A DNA stretch of 64,000 nt from Bin87 sp963668585 (lineage in GTDB: Bacteria > Chloroflexota > Dehalococcoidia > Lucifugimonadales > UBA3495), in the NCBI GenBank assembly GCA_963668585.1, contig OY764869.1:558001-622000 (forward strand), written 5' to 3'. Every line of letters begins with the position of its first letter. Position 1 is the first letter of the stretch. The position numbers and the translations under genes were made by a program. The notes beneath the pieces are model-generated. The model ran no database searches. It was given only the letters and a program-made list of their open reading frames with translations, and was not told the DNA's origin. Positions 18,601 to 25,750 of the stretch are shown here, one piece after another.

Positions 18601-19028
18601 AGCTTGGCGTGAAGGGCATGGCGTAGGAACAGCTGGACCACGACTTTCCTGGCGCGAAGTTGGTCCGCCAACTGCCTTAGGGTTCGTTCGTCGGCGTTGG
18701 TGGGAGCTCCCATCGTTAATTGTTGGCGCAGTTGCTCGGCCATCTGTACTCGGAGGCGATGGGCCGTCTGGTTGTCCATGCCGGCCGGGCCGTCAACCAG
18801 GCTGACTCTCTGCCGGAGGTCGTCGTGTGGAAGTCGCTGCATTCCGATGAGTAGACGGCACGGTCCATCCTCCGGTTGCCAGCCGTCCACCAGCGGGGCG
18901 AGGCCACTCCATCCGCGCAGGTTGAAATAGCCGACGCAGAAGTCGGCCCGCTCCGAGATGCCCAACGTGTCCTGCAAGGCGGGCAGGAGACTGGAGTCGG
19001 GAGTTAGGTTGTCGAAAATGCGCGGCAT
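15636..19028 (-). CDS. PLD-like nuclease-SNF2 helicase fusion
   Basis: The protein has 1130 residues. Residues 1-200 form a phospholipase-D-like domain with an H-x-K element (HALHAKLYLLY, about 137-147) followed by GYLGSSNLTFAGL. The SF2/SNF2 ATPase core starts at about 260: Walker A GDVVGLGKT (280-288), DESHNLRN (353-360), and in the second lobe VLVATDVLSEGQNLQ and QRAGRVDRIGQ. PLD-helicase fusions are known ATP-dependent restriction subunits (NgoAVII-type) and SNF2-like DrmD is part of DISARM. Only one HxK element is obvious, so an active PLD site may need a dimer. It is the first gene of the operon. Confidence 0.88.
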   Translation of the reverse strand: MPRIFDNLTPDSSLLPALQDTLGISERADFCVGYFNLRGWSGLAPLVDGWQPEDGPCRLLIGMQRLPHDDLRQRVSLVDGPAGMDNQTAHRLRVQMAEQLRQQLTMGAPTNADERTLRQLADQLRARKVVVQLFLRHALHAKLYLLYRDDPVNPIVGYLGSSNLTFAGLAGQGELNVDVLDHDAALKLKTWFEDRWNDRFCVDVSDELALIIEESWARETLIPPYHVYLKMAYHLSREARAGLAEFRIPQVFGDRLFDFQAAAVKIAAHHLNRRGGVLIGDVVGLGKTLMATALARIFEDDYGLETLIICPKNLVPMWEDYVYQYQLRARVISLSTVIGELPTLRRYRLVVIDESHNLRNREGRRYRAIQEYVRANESKCILLSATPYNKTYLDLSSQLGIFVEEDRDLGIRPERLLRELGEVEFSRRHQASPRTLAAFDFSPYADDWRDLMRLFLVRRTRSFIQNNYAETDKDTGRRYLTYGDGARSYFPSRVPRSVGFAIDDSDPDDQYAKLYSAQVVDLVNDLSLPRYGLGNYAAKNPAKAPTGSEKRQIDDLSRAGKRLMGFCRTNLFKRLESSGSAFLQSVERHLLRNYVFIYAIKNGLPLPIGTQDAEMLDSRFTDDDADRAGRVLFDPDADGQEEVFEDVNRAWTASDFEEQAERIYAEYRGRFHNRFRWLRADLFQGSLRGDLQSDSDALLGLLRDYGTWDPNRDAKLDALHRLLTETFADRKVLVFSQFADTVHYLEAQLESRGIEALAGVTGNSADPTELAWRFSPQSNRRVGRADPERELRVLVATDVLSEGQNLQDCNVVVNYDLPWAIIRLIQRAGRVDRIGQKAEEILCHSFLPADGVERIIDLRERVRTRLRQNAEVVGADEAFFEDEEDEQAIVNLYHERAGVLDGDLDGEVDLASHAYQVWKNAVGADPRLEKTVAELPDVCFSSRQHSPIAQRPEGVLVFMRTADGNDALAYVDREGRSITESQLEILSAAECRPDTPAQPHHECHHDLVVDGVRHVAKEEKRVGGQLGRPSGARFRTYTRLRDYADAIKGQLFDVDALHRAIDDIYRYPVRPSAVDTLNRQLRGGADDSQLAEVVMTLREEDRLCLTTEDEESQEPQILCSLGLFQSEANV

Positions 19029-19473
19029 GGCAGTTTTTGGTGGTTGCTCCCGGATATTCCCACTCGTTCCGGCTTTTATTCGGCGGCGCTATCGTATGCT
19101 AAATGGTCTCTGGTCAGGCTTGCCGTCGGTTGCTATTCGCAAGCCATCTGCGCACGGCCTATCAAGCAGAGCAATACATTGCCTATGCCGGAAGCCCGCA
19201 GTCAGCGGATGCCCAGCGCCGCAGTTCCAATTCGGAAAGTTATGTATGATTTTCGATAACTATTATATCCGATTTTGCGCGCAGGCGGACCAAAGGAGAG
19301 CGCTCTTGTCGCCGTCGGTAAGCGGCGATTGTACGCCGAGTCAACCAATGGACGACATGCTTGGCCGAGCCTTCTGTCGGGCGCACTGGCCGCACGGCGC
19401 AAACTTCCAGCCGGGGAAGATGCCCGCATTCCATTCGGCATCTCCCCCGAAGATTCGTGATTGAGCAACTGTC
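19029..19473. other. Gene-free interval; probable promoter of the restriction operon
   Basis: This 445-nt interval between the helicase start and the triple-HTH stop has no credible coding frame. An AT-rich patch at 19240-19280 (TATGATTTTCGATAACTATTATA) could hold the minus-strand promoter of the helicase operon. It may also contain the junction between the defence genes and the integrated element; no repeat matching the tRNA end is visible. Confidence 0.4.
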
Positions 19474-20445
19474 TCACGATTGTTTCAGCATGGCGGAGCA
19501 GCCCCGCTCGTCCACCAGGTGGTTCACCGAGACCCGCCCGTGGCTGTCGTAGCCGGTGGTGTAGGCGAACTCGACCTCGGCGCCCCAGGGCACCCGCCCG
19601 CCGGTTCGAATCGTGTCGCCGCCCGGCCCGCCCGCCCCCTTCACCACCACTCCGCTCTTCCCGCCCTTCTTCCAGGCCATGACCTGCAACTCCACCGGCG
19701 CCACCAGTTCCGCAGGGGACGGCGCGAACAGCACCTCGTAGAGCCGCCGGAGCACCTTGGCGGAGGGCTTTCTCTGGCCGTTCATCACCTGGGACAGGTA
19801 CCCGGTGCTGATGCCCACCCGCCGGGCCACCTCGTTCTGCGAGATGCCGTGAGCATCCATCCTTTCCCACAGGACCTGCGGGTCGATGTCGGCAATCTCA
19901 GCCGTTTCCACCTTCACGGGGGCCTGCAACACCGCCTCCACCTGTTTCTCGACTTTGGGGCTGAGGTTGCGGTGGCCGCGCGAGGCCTGGACCAGGTAGC
20001 CGTAGCTGATGCCGACCCGGTCCGCCACCTGCCGCAGGGTCAGGCACTGTTCCCGGGCCAGTTCCCGGACGTAGGTCGTTTGTCCGCCCCGCACCACACC
20101 GCCTTGGCGATAGACGATGCCCTGGGGCGGGACATCGCCCAGGACCGCCTCGATCTTGGCGGCCATGTTGGTGGTGAGAGGCTTGTTGCCCCTGGCTACC
20201 TGGGACAGGTGGGAGGGAGTTACGCCCATCAGGGCGGCCAGTTCCCCGATGGTGAGGCCGAGCTCTCTGGCAGCTACGGCCAGGGGAGACTCGGCCCTGC
20301 GGGTGTTGACGGTAGGTTCGATTGCCGTGGTGTAGGTCTCGCCGGTGAAGTCGGCGAAACCGTCGTTGCTGTGAGGATTGGCGTTGGCGCTGGCGCTGAT
20401 GCCGGTGCTGGTGTTGGTGTTGGTGTTGACTTTGTTGGCCTTCAT
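19474..20445 (-). CDS. Regulator with three XRE-type helix-turn-helix domains
   Basis: The 323-residue protein has an Asn/Thr/Ala-rich disordered N terminus, then three separate HTH modules: LTIGELAALMGVTPSHLSQV (about 64-83), LTLRQVADRVGISYGYLVQA (about 135-154) and ISQNEVARRVGISTGYLSQV (about 199-218). Each is followed by a G-x-R/K-x-P/S segment typical of XRE proteins. The C-terminal 80 residues have no recognisable fold. A GGAGG site lies 7 nt before the ATG. Three tandem HTH domains could bind an operator array. It lies at the left end of the element and may control its transfer genes. Confidence 0.8.
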   Translation of the reverse strand: MKANKVNTNTNTSTGISASANANPHSNDGFADFTGETYTTAIEPTVNTRRAESPLAVAARELGLTIGELAALMGVTPSHLSQVARGNKPLTTNMAAKIEAVLGDVPPQGIVYRQGGVVRGGQTTYVRELAREQCLTLRQVADRVGISYGYLVQASRGHRNLSPKVEKQVEAVLQAPVKVETAEIADIDPQVLWERMDAHGISQNEVARRVGISTGYLSQVMNGQRKPSAKVLRRLYEVLFAPSPAELVAPVELQVMAWKKGGKSGVVVKGAGGPGGDTIRTGGRVPWGAEVEFAYTTGYDSHGRVSVNHLVDERGCSAMLKQS

Positions 20446-20468
20446 ATCGTTTCCTCCAAAACGCAGAA

Positions 20469-20505
20469 AGCGAGGCCGGCCTGTTTGGTTCAGGCCGGCC
20501 CCGCT
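20469..20505 (-). terminator. Strong GC hairpin in the leader of the triple-HTH gene
   Basis: Two 15-nt arms, 20469-20483 and 20491-20505, pair with one mismatch around a 7-nt loop. On the minus strand the hairpin is followed by TTTCTGCGTTTT and then the GGAGG and ATG of the triple-HTH gene. It may terminate upstream transcription or act as an attenuator for the regulator. Confidence 0.6.
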
Positions 20506-21723
20506 TTGGAATCAGGTATTCGGTTGTGATTTGGTTCAGGGTCCGCAGCGGCGCGCTGCGGGTTCGGATGAGGCTCCCGCCGCCTGGTGTAGGTGGGCCA
20601 TCGGTGGCCTCGGGGGTTACGGTTCGTTCATGGACTTTCCTCCGTCGTCGTTGTCGTCATGGTTGATGGCGCTGCGGTTGCTATCGTCGCCTCTGTGTCA
20701 GCAAGGGTTCGCGTGAATGTTTGCCAGCCGCCCACGGGTTCCGGAGCCCGGTCAGTCGATACCGGTCGCATTGCGCCGGGACCTCAGGAGACGCACGTCG
20801 CCCCGGGACCAACGCCACTCAGGAAACTGGCGCGGCGAGGCAGTGAGAAAGTGGCTGTGAAGGGGGAGAAGGGTTGCGCCGAGCGGCAACGCCGTGCACC
20901 GGCGATGGCAACGTGCAGAGCGCAACCAAGAGCACGCCGGTCCCGACAGAAGGATGTCAGCTACGGCGGCGAGGGGGAGCGGCTACGCCACGGCGCGGCG
21001 TAAATCAGCGCCAGCGCCAACCTGGCAACAGCCGTGAGTGGGGAGAGAATGGGCTACGCGGTCAGCGAGTGCGGCGTCAATGGCGACGGAGCAGCAGAAA
21101 TAGGCCTCCGGGCTGGCAACAGCTTCCAACCGGATCTGGCCAAGTTTGCGGCGTCGCTGCTGCTTGTGAACAACTGCGCCGGGACGTGAGGAAGCGGCCG
21201 GAGGCAAAGCCGTTCCAGCCGCAGTGCGAAGGGTGAGCGCAGCGTCGTCAGCGCTCTGGGAATCGGAGCGAGGGTTTCAGGTCCTGGGTTGCCGTGTTGG
21301 TTCCGGTCTTCACCTCCTGAACTATGTTGGCGATACTGACGACGGCGCTAACAACCGGCGCCAGCGTGGATTAGTGTCCCGCATTGACGTGGACGCCGGA
21401 GGAGCAGGACTCAACCCCGGAGTACCGCATCACGCAGCGGGCAGGCGCTTATCCCTGTTGAGACCAACGCCGGGGAGAGCGAGGCTCGATCCCTGGCGAA
21501 CGGTCCGGGTGGGGAAAGTACCCTCCAGCTTTCTGTCGGGAAAGGCTGGAAAAAACCGTAAACTGCATTGATTATCGCCCGCGCTCACATTCCAGGGAAC
21601 GGATTTTGCGAGCGCCTGGCCCGCCCCGCCGGTGATCGCTCGCCCGGCGCTCGCTGGGGGTTCGCTGGTACGTCCCAACATTCGCCTTCGGCATCAGTCC
21701 CTCCTCAAACCCGGCAGTCTCGC
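20506..21723. other. 1.2-kb gene-free region inside the element
   Basis: No frame on either strand has natural composition; the apparent short ORFs are rich in Arg, Gly and Gln and share no family. The stretch has loosely repeated words such as GGCAACAGC and GGCGATGGCAACG. It lies between two minus-strand genes of the mobile element, where an origin of transfer or replication or a non-coding RNA would fit, but nothing here proves any of these. Confidence 0.4.
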
Positions 21724-22605
21724 CTAATCCCACCACGCGCCCAGGGTGAGCAAGCGGCGCAGCCAGCGCAGCAGCTTGCGCTTCCTGATCGCCACCTGGG
21801 TTCGGTACAGCGCCTTCCACCGCCAGCGGGTGTGGTCCCGCCGGGCCAGGCCCTTCACCGGCTGCTTGGCCGGAGGCAGGGTCAGGCCGTGTTCCTCCAG
21901 CATGGCCAGTTCCAGCGCCAGCAGCCGCTCCTGGTCGGTCAGCCAGGACAGGCTCCGGCCCCGGACGGGGTGCCTGTCCTTGATCTTGCGCCACTCCTGC
22001 ACCAGGGGCCAGGCGTCGCCGTAGACCTCCGGGTCATCCTCGGCGGGTTCCCGGGTCACCAGCTCCGGGTCCACCCGGCGGCGCCGGGCGGGCCTGTTCA
22101 CACCCAACCCCTGGACCGTCGGCGGCGCGGGCGCTGGTGGCTGCTGAAACTCTGTGCCCCCGTTTCCGTCCCCAGTCAGCACCGACGCGCGTTCCTGCTC
22201 CACACCATCGCCGTCGCCGCTTACCTTATCTCCGTCCCTGTCCCCGTCTCCGCCAACCACCAGAGGCACGGGCAGCGCGTCGCCGCCCAGTTCCTCCAGG
22301 GCCGCCACCCGCGCCGCCAACAGCCGCATTTCCCCGCGCAGCCGTGCCATTTCAGAATCGCCGCCCGCGCCCAGCAGCAGCTCCAGGGCGTCGGCCATCC
22401 GCCCGGTGACCCGGTCCTCGTCCAGCGCCCGGGCCACCGTCTTGTAGTTGACCCCCAGCAGGTCCGCCGTCGCCAGGCGCCCCTCCCGCCGGTCCAGTTC
22501 CCGCAGGAACCCCATCAGCTTGATCTCCCGCAGCCGCTCCACGTCCATGCCGGCAGCAGCGCCGCCGTCCCCGGCCTGGGTCCCGGCCAGCTCGCGTTCA
22601 TCCAT
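21724..22605 (-). CDS. Element-encoded protein of unknown function with HTH-like segment
   Basis: About 293 residues from ATG 22605, chosen because GAGGAGG lies 6 nt upstream; the frame extends to a GTG at 22719 without a signal. Near the N terminus KLMGFLRELDRREGRLATAD and LLGVNYKTVARALDE form a clear helix-turn-helix. A coiled-coil-like stretch follows (MARLRGEMRLLAARVAALEE). The middle is acidic and Gly/Asp-rich, and the C terminus is strongly basic (RKRKLLRWLRRLL). This suggests a DNA-binding accessory protein of the element, perhaps in replication or transfer. Family not recognised. Confidence 0.65.
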   Translation of the reverse strand: MDERELAGTQAGDGGAAAGMDVERLREIKLMGFLRELDRREGRLATADLLGVNYKTVARALDEDRVTGRMADALELLLGAGGDSEMARLRGEMRLLAARVAALEELGGDALPVPLVVGGDGDRDGDKVSGDGDGVEQERASVLTGDGNGGTEFQQPPAPAPPTVQGLGVNRPARRRRVDPELVTREPAEDDPEVYGDAWPLVQEWRKIKDRHPVRGRSLSWLTDQERLLALELAMLEEHGLTLPPAKQPVKGLARRDHTRWRWKALYRTQVAIRKRKLLRWLRRLLTLGAWWD

Positions 22606-22719
22606 ACCCGGCCTCCTCGCATTCACGTCCTGTAGGGGGCATCCCCACTCCCCTCCACCGCCCGCCTCCGCCCGCCCGCCTCCGCCCGATTGCTTGCTCC
22701 GATAGGGCTGGACACTCAC

Positions 22720-22856
22720 TTCCCAAAAGGGAACTGGCCCCAGGAATTCCGGAACCGGCCCTTACCCCCAAGCGCTCGCAAATACGGCATTTCGGCCCGA
22801 TTTATTCCATCCGTTTTGAGTACGAAAGGGGCCCAAAAGTTCCCAAAAGGGAACTG
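22720..22856. repeat. Two copies of palindrome TTCCCAAAAGGGAACTG, 120 nt apart
   Basis: The same 17-nt sequence occurs at 22720-22736 and 22840-22856, each an inverted repeat TTCCC-AAAA-GGGAA. The second copy extends to 7-bp arms (AGTTCCC/GGGAACT). They lie in the divergent gap between a minus-strand element gene and the coupling-protein gene, the right place for operators. The HTH proteins of the element are candidate binders. Confidence 0.65.
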
Positions 22857-22910
22857 CACCAAATCCCTGTACACGGGTATCACATCACATCCGGCCCCAT
22901 CTCTCCCATT

Positions 22911-22948
22911 CCCCATAAGGGAGGACGCGCGCGTCCCCCCTTATGGGG
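22911..22948. repeat. 38-nt near-perfect palindrome upstream of the coupling-protein gene
   Basis: Arms 22911-22929 and 22930-22948 match in 18 of 19 positions with no loop; the ends read CCCCATAAGG and CCTTATGGGG. It lies 111 nt before the coupling-protein ATG. It may be an operator, a cruciform or part of a transfer origin. A related word CCATAAGGAGG occurs at the ribosome site of the next gene. Confidence 0.65.
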
Positions 22949-23059
22949 CATTGGATTTTCGCCGCCGCCTTCCCACACTCGGTTGGGGGCGAAGGCCCCC
23001 GGGACCGCCCACCGGCGGTCCCGCAACGCGGCTATTTCAACCATAAGGAGGCAGAAATC

Positions 23060-25750
23060 ATGAGTATCAGCATCAGGAACGTCCTGTTCGGAAGCGACCG
23101 GAAGAAGGAGCCGGCGCTCCTGGCCATCACGCCGCCCCGCAGCGGCGAGCGCACCCTCCTGGGGGTGGAGAACCTGCTGGCATCCATCGCCGTCCCCGAG
23201 CCCTTTTCCCTGGAACTGGCCGGCGACTCGGGCGGCGTCACCCTGCTGGCCCGCTGCCTGGACGACCAGGTGGTCAGGGGCCAGATCGCCGCCCGCTACC
23301 CCCAGGCCCGCATCAGCATCATGACCCCCGACGACGACCCCCTGCGGCTGGCGGAGGGCGAGTCGGCCTGGGGCATGACGCTGCGGGCCTCGGGCCCGGA
23401 GTACGCGCCCCTACGCACCTTCCGGGACGACGACCTGCTGGACCCGGGCTCCGACCCTTTGATCGCCATCATCGGGGCGCTGTCGAGCCTGAACGACGGG
23501 GAGCGGGTGGTGGCCCGGCTGCTGCTGCGCTCCATGGGGCCGGAGTGGTCCCAGGTCCACCAGCAGAAGCTCCAGCGCCAGCAGCAGCCCGCCGCCAGCC
23601 AGTCCGGCAACAACACCCAGGCCACCCAGGCCCGGATTGACGCCAAGGACGGCGTGACTATGGCCGTGCTCGGCGTGGCCGTCCTGGCGACGGCCCGGGG
23701 CTACCTGTGGTACCAGGACGGCGAACTGCTGAAGGCGTCGCTATTGGGCCTGGGCACGGCCCTGGGGCTGGTCCTGGCCGGCTGGGGCTGGTGGCGCTGG
23801 CGGCAGTCCCGCAGCCGGGTCTACGACCCGCTGATTATCAAGGAGAAGACCTCCCGCATCGCCTTCGACGGCGAGATACAGCTTACGGCCATCCTGCCCG
23901 AGGGCGCCAACGACGACCGGGCCAATGAACTGCTGGGGCCGGTGGCCGCCGCCTACAAGCACTACGACAATCCCGCCGGAGCCAGGTTCAAGGTGAGCAA
24001 GGTCAGGCCGGTAATTCCCGGCGCTCACCTGCACCCCACCGGGCCGGGGCTCTTCGGCGGGCGCAGCGTCCTGGGGGTGAGGGAGGCCGCCGGCCTGTGG
24101 CACCCGCCGGGAGCCAGGGACGAGACGCCCCTGGTGGCCCGTGCTGGCTCCCGGGCGCTCCTCCCCTCGGCCAGGGGCACCAGCGGCGGCGCCCTGGTGG
24201 GCGAGACCACCACCGGCCCGGCCCGGAAGATCCACTTTCCCCAGGATCTGCTGCGCCGCCACCACCTCTACGTGGCCCGCACCCGCATGGGCAAGTCCAC
24301 CCTGATGGAGCACGTCATCGCCCACAAGCTCAGGGAAAAGGCGGCGGGCAACGACGGAGACGCCATCATCGTCGTAGATCCCCACGCCGACCTGGTGGGC
24401 AGCGTCCTGGCCCAGGTGCCCGAAAGCCTCGTCGAACAGGTGAAGCTCATCGACCTGGCGGATAAGCGGGGCTTTCCCGGCATCAACCTGCTGGACACCC
24501 GCATCTTCGCCGACCGGGACCGCACCGCCGACTCGGTGGTCCGCGTGGCCCACGGCCTGTGGGAGCAGTGGGGTCCCCGGATGCAGTCCATCCTGGAGCA
24601 CACGGTGAAGAGCCTGCACGAGGCCAACGGGAAGAGGCAGCCGGAGGAGCAGTACACCATCATCGACGGGCTGCGCCTCCTCTCCGACGACGACTTCCGC
24701 GACGAGGTCCTGGCCCAGGTGGACGACCACCACCTGCTGCGCTGGTGGGCCAGGGAGTTCGGGACCTGGCGAAAGGACTACCAGGGCATGGCCCTGGCCC
24801 CGGTGCAGACCCGGCTGGCCTACTACGCATCCTCCAAGACGGCCCGGGCCATCCTGGGCCAGCCCCGCTCCACCATCGACCTGCGGGAGACGATACGGCA
24901 GGGCGGCATCCTGCTGGTGTCCACCGCCCAGGGCGCCGTGGGCCGGGACGTGGCGGCCCTGGTGGGCTCCTCCATCCTGAACCTGGTGGACGGGGTGATC
25001 CGGGAGCAGGGCAGCCTGCCGCCGGATCGGCGGAGGGGCGCGTTGGTCGTTGTGGACGAGATGCAGACCATGCCCGGCGTGGACTACGAGTCCATGCTCA
25101 GCGAGCTGGGCAAGTTCGGGGCCAACTTCATCCTGGCTACCCAGAGCCTGGGCAAGCTGGAGGACCTGTCCCGCACCATGCGCGACACGGTGCTGGCCAA
25201 CGTGGGCTGCCTGGCCGCCTTCCAGATGGCGGGCACCGACGCCCGGCAACTGGTGTGGGAGCTGGGCAAGGAACGGGTGAGCGAGGACGACGTGACCTCC
25301 CTGGACGTGCACCAGTGCTACGTGCGGGCCACCGTGGGCGTCGAGCGCATGGACGCCTTCTCCATGCGGGTGCTGCCGCCGGAGCCAGGGAACCCGGCCG
25401 TGGCGGAGCGCATCCGGGACCTGGCGCTGGGCTACCTGACGGCGCCGGAGGACATCGGACCCCAGGACGACGAGATGGAAAAGCTGGTGGAGAAGTACCG
25501 GGCGGAGCTGGAAGAGCTCCGGCAGGGGCCGGGCCGCCGGAAGGAGAACCAGGCCAGCCCGCCGGCCCAGCCCAGGCCCGCCAACCGGCGCAACCAGAGA
25601 AGCAGGCGGCAGGGGCAGCCCGCGCCAGGACCGGAACCCGAGACGGAGGCTGAGGCTGAGTCGGAAGGGGAGCATGACGACGAGGAACGGAGCGACGGTT
25701 GGGAAGAGGGAAACGGGGAACAAGGCGGCGAGGGGGAGGGCGGGGAATGA
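23060..25750 (+). CDS. VirD4/TraG-like conjugation coupling ATPase
   Basis: About 896 residues from ATG 23060, which has AAGGAGG 8 nt upstream. Two membrane helices lie at about residues 198-250 (AVLGVAVLATARGYLWY and LGTALGLVLAGWGWWRW). The ATPase domain follows: Walker A YVARTRMGKST at about 405-415 (an Ala replaces the first Gly), DAIIVVDPHADLV at about 440, and Walker B LVVVDEMQTMPG near 660, followed by NFILATQSLGKLED. The tail is low-complexity and acidic. Such proteins pull DNA to the type IV secretion channel during conjugation. Its stop overlaps the next gene (ATGA at 25747). No relaxase or other T4SS genes are visible nearby. Confidence 0.85.
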   Translation: MSISIRNVLFGSDRKKEPALLAITPPRSGERTLLGVENLLASIAVPEPFSLELAGDSGGVTLLARCLDDQVVRGQIAARYPQARISIMTPDDDPLRLAEGESAWGMTLRASGPEYAPLRTFRDDDLLDPGSDPLIAIIGALSSLNDGERVVARLLLRSMGPEWSQVHQQKLQRQQQPAASQSGNNTQATQARIDAKDGVTMAVLGVAVLATARGYLWYQDGELLKASLLGLGTALGLVLAGWGWWRWRQSRSRVYDPLIIKEKTSRIAFDGEIQLTAILPEGANDDRANELLGPVAAAYKHYDNPAGARFKVSKVRPVIPGAHLHPTGPGLFGGRSVLGVREAAGLWHPPGARDETPLVARAGSRALLPSARGTSGGALVGETTTGPARKIHFPQDLLRRHHLYVARTRMGKSTLMEHVIAHKLREKAAGNDGDAIIVVDPHADLVGSVLAQVPESLVEQVKLIDLADKRGFPGINLLDTRIFADRDRTADSVVRVAHGLWEQWGPRMQSILEHTVKSLHEANGKRQPEEQYTIIDGLRLLSDDDFRDEVLAQVDDHHLLRWWAREFGTWRKDYQGMALAPVQTRLAYYASSKTARAILGQPRSTIDLRETIRQGGILLVSTAQGAVGRDVAALVGSSILNLVDGVIREQGSLPPDRRRGALVVVDEMQTMPGVDYESMLSELGKFGANFILATQSLGKLEDLSRTMRDTVLANVGCLAAFQMAGTDARQLVWELGKERVSEDDVTSLDVHQCYVRATVGVERMDAFSMRVLPPEPGNPAVAERIRDLALGYLTAPEDIGPQDDEMEKLVEKYRAELEELRQGPGRRKENQASPPAQPRPANRRNQRSRRQGQPAPGPEPETEAEAESEGEHDDEERSDGWEEGNGEQGGEGEGGE

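Noticed and set aside
22911..22948. CRISPR or phage repeat array
   Set aside because: The palindromes here and elsewhere are not regularly spaced with unique spacers, and no cas gene is present; no CRISPR array was found in the window.
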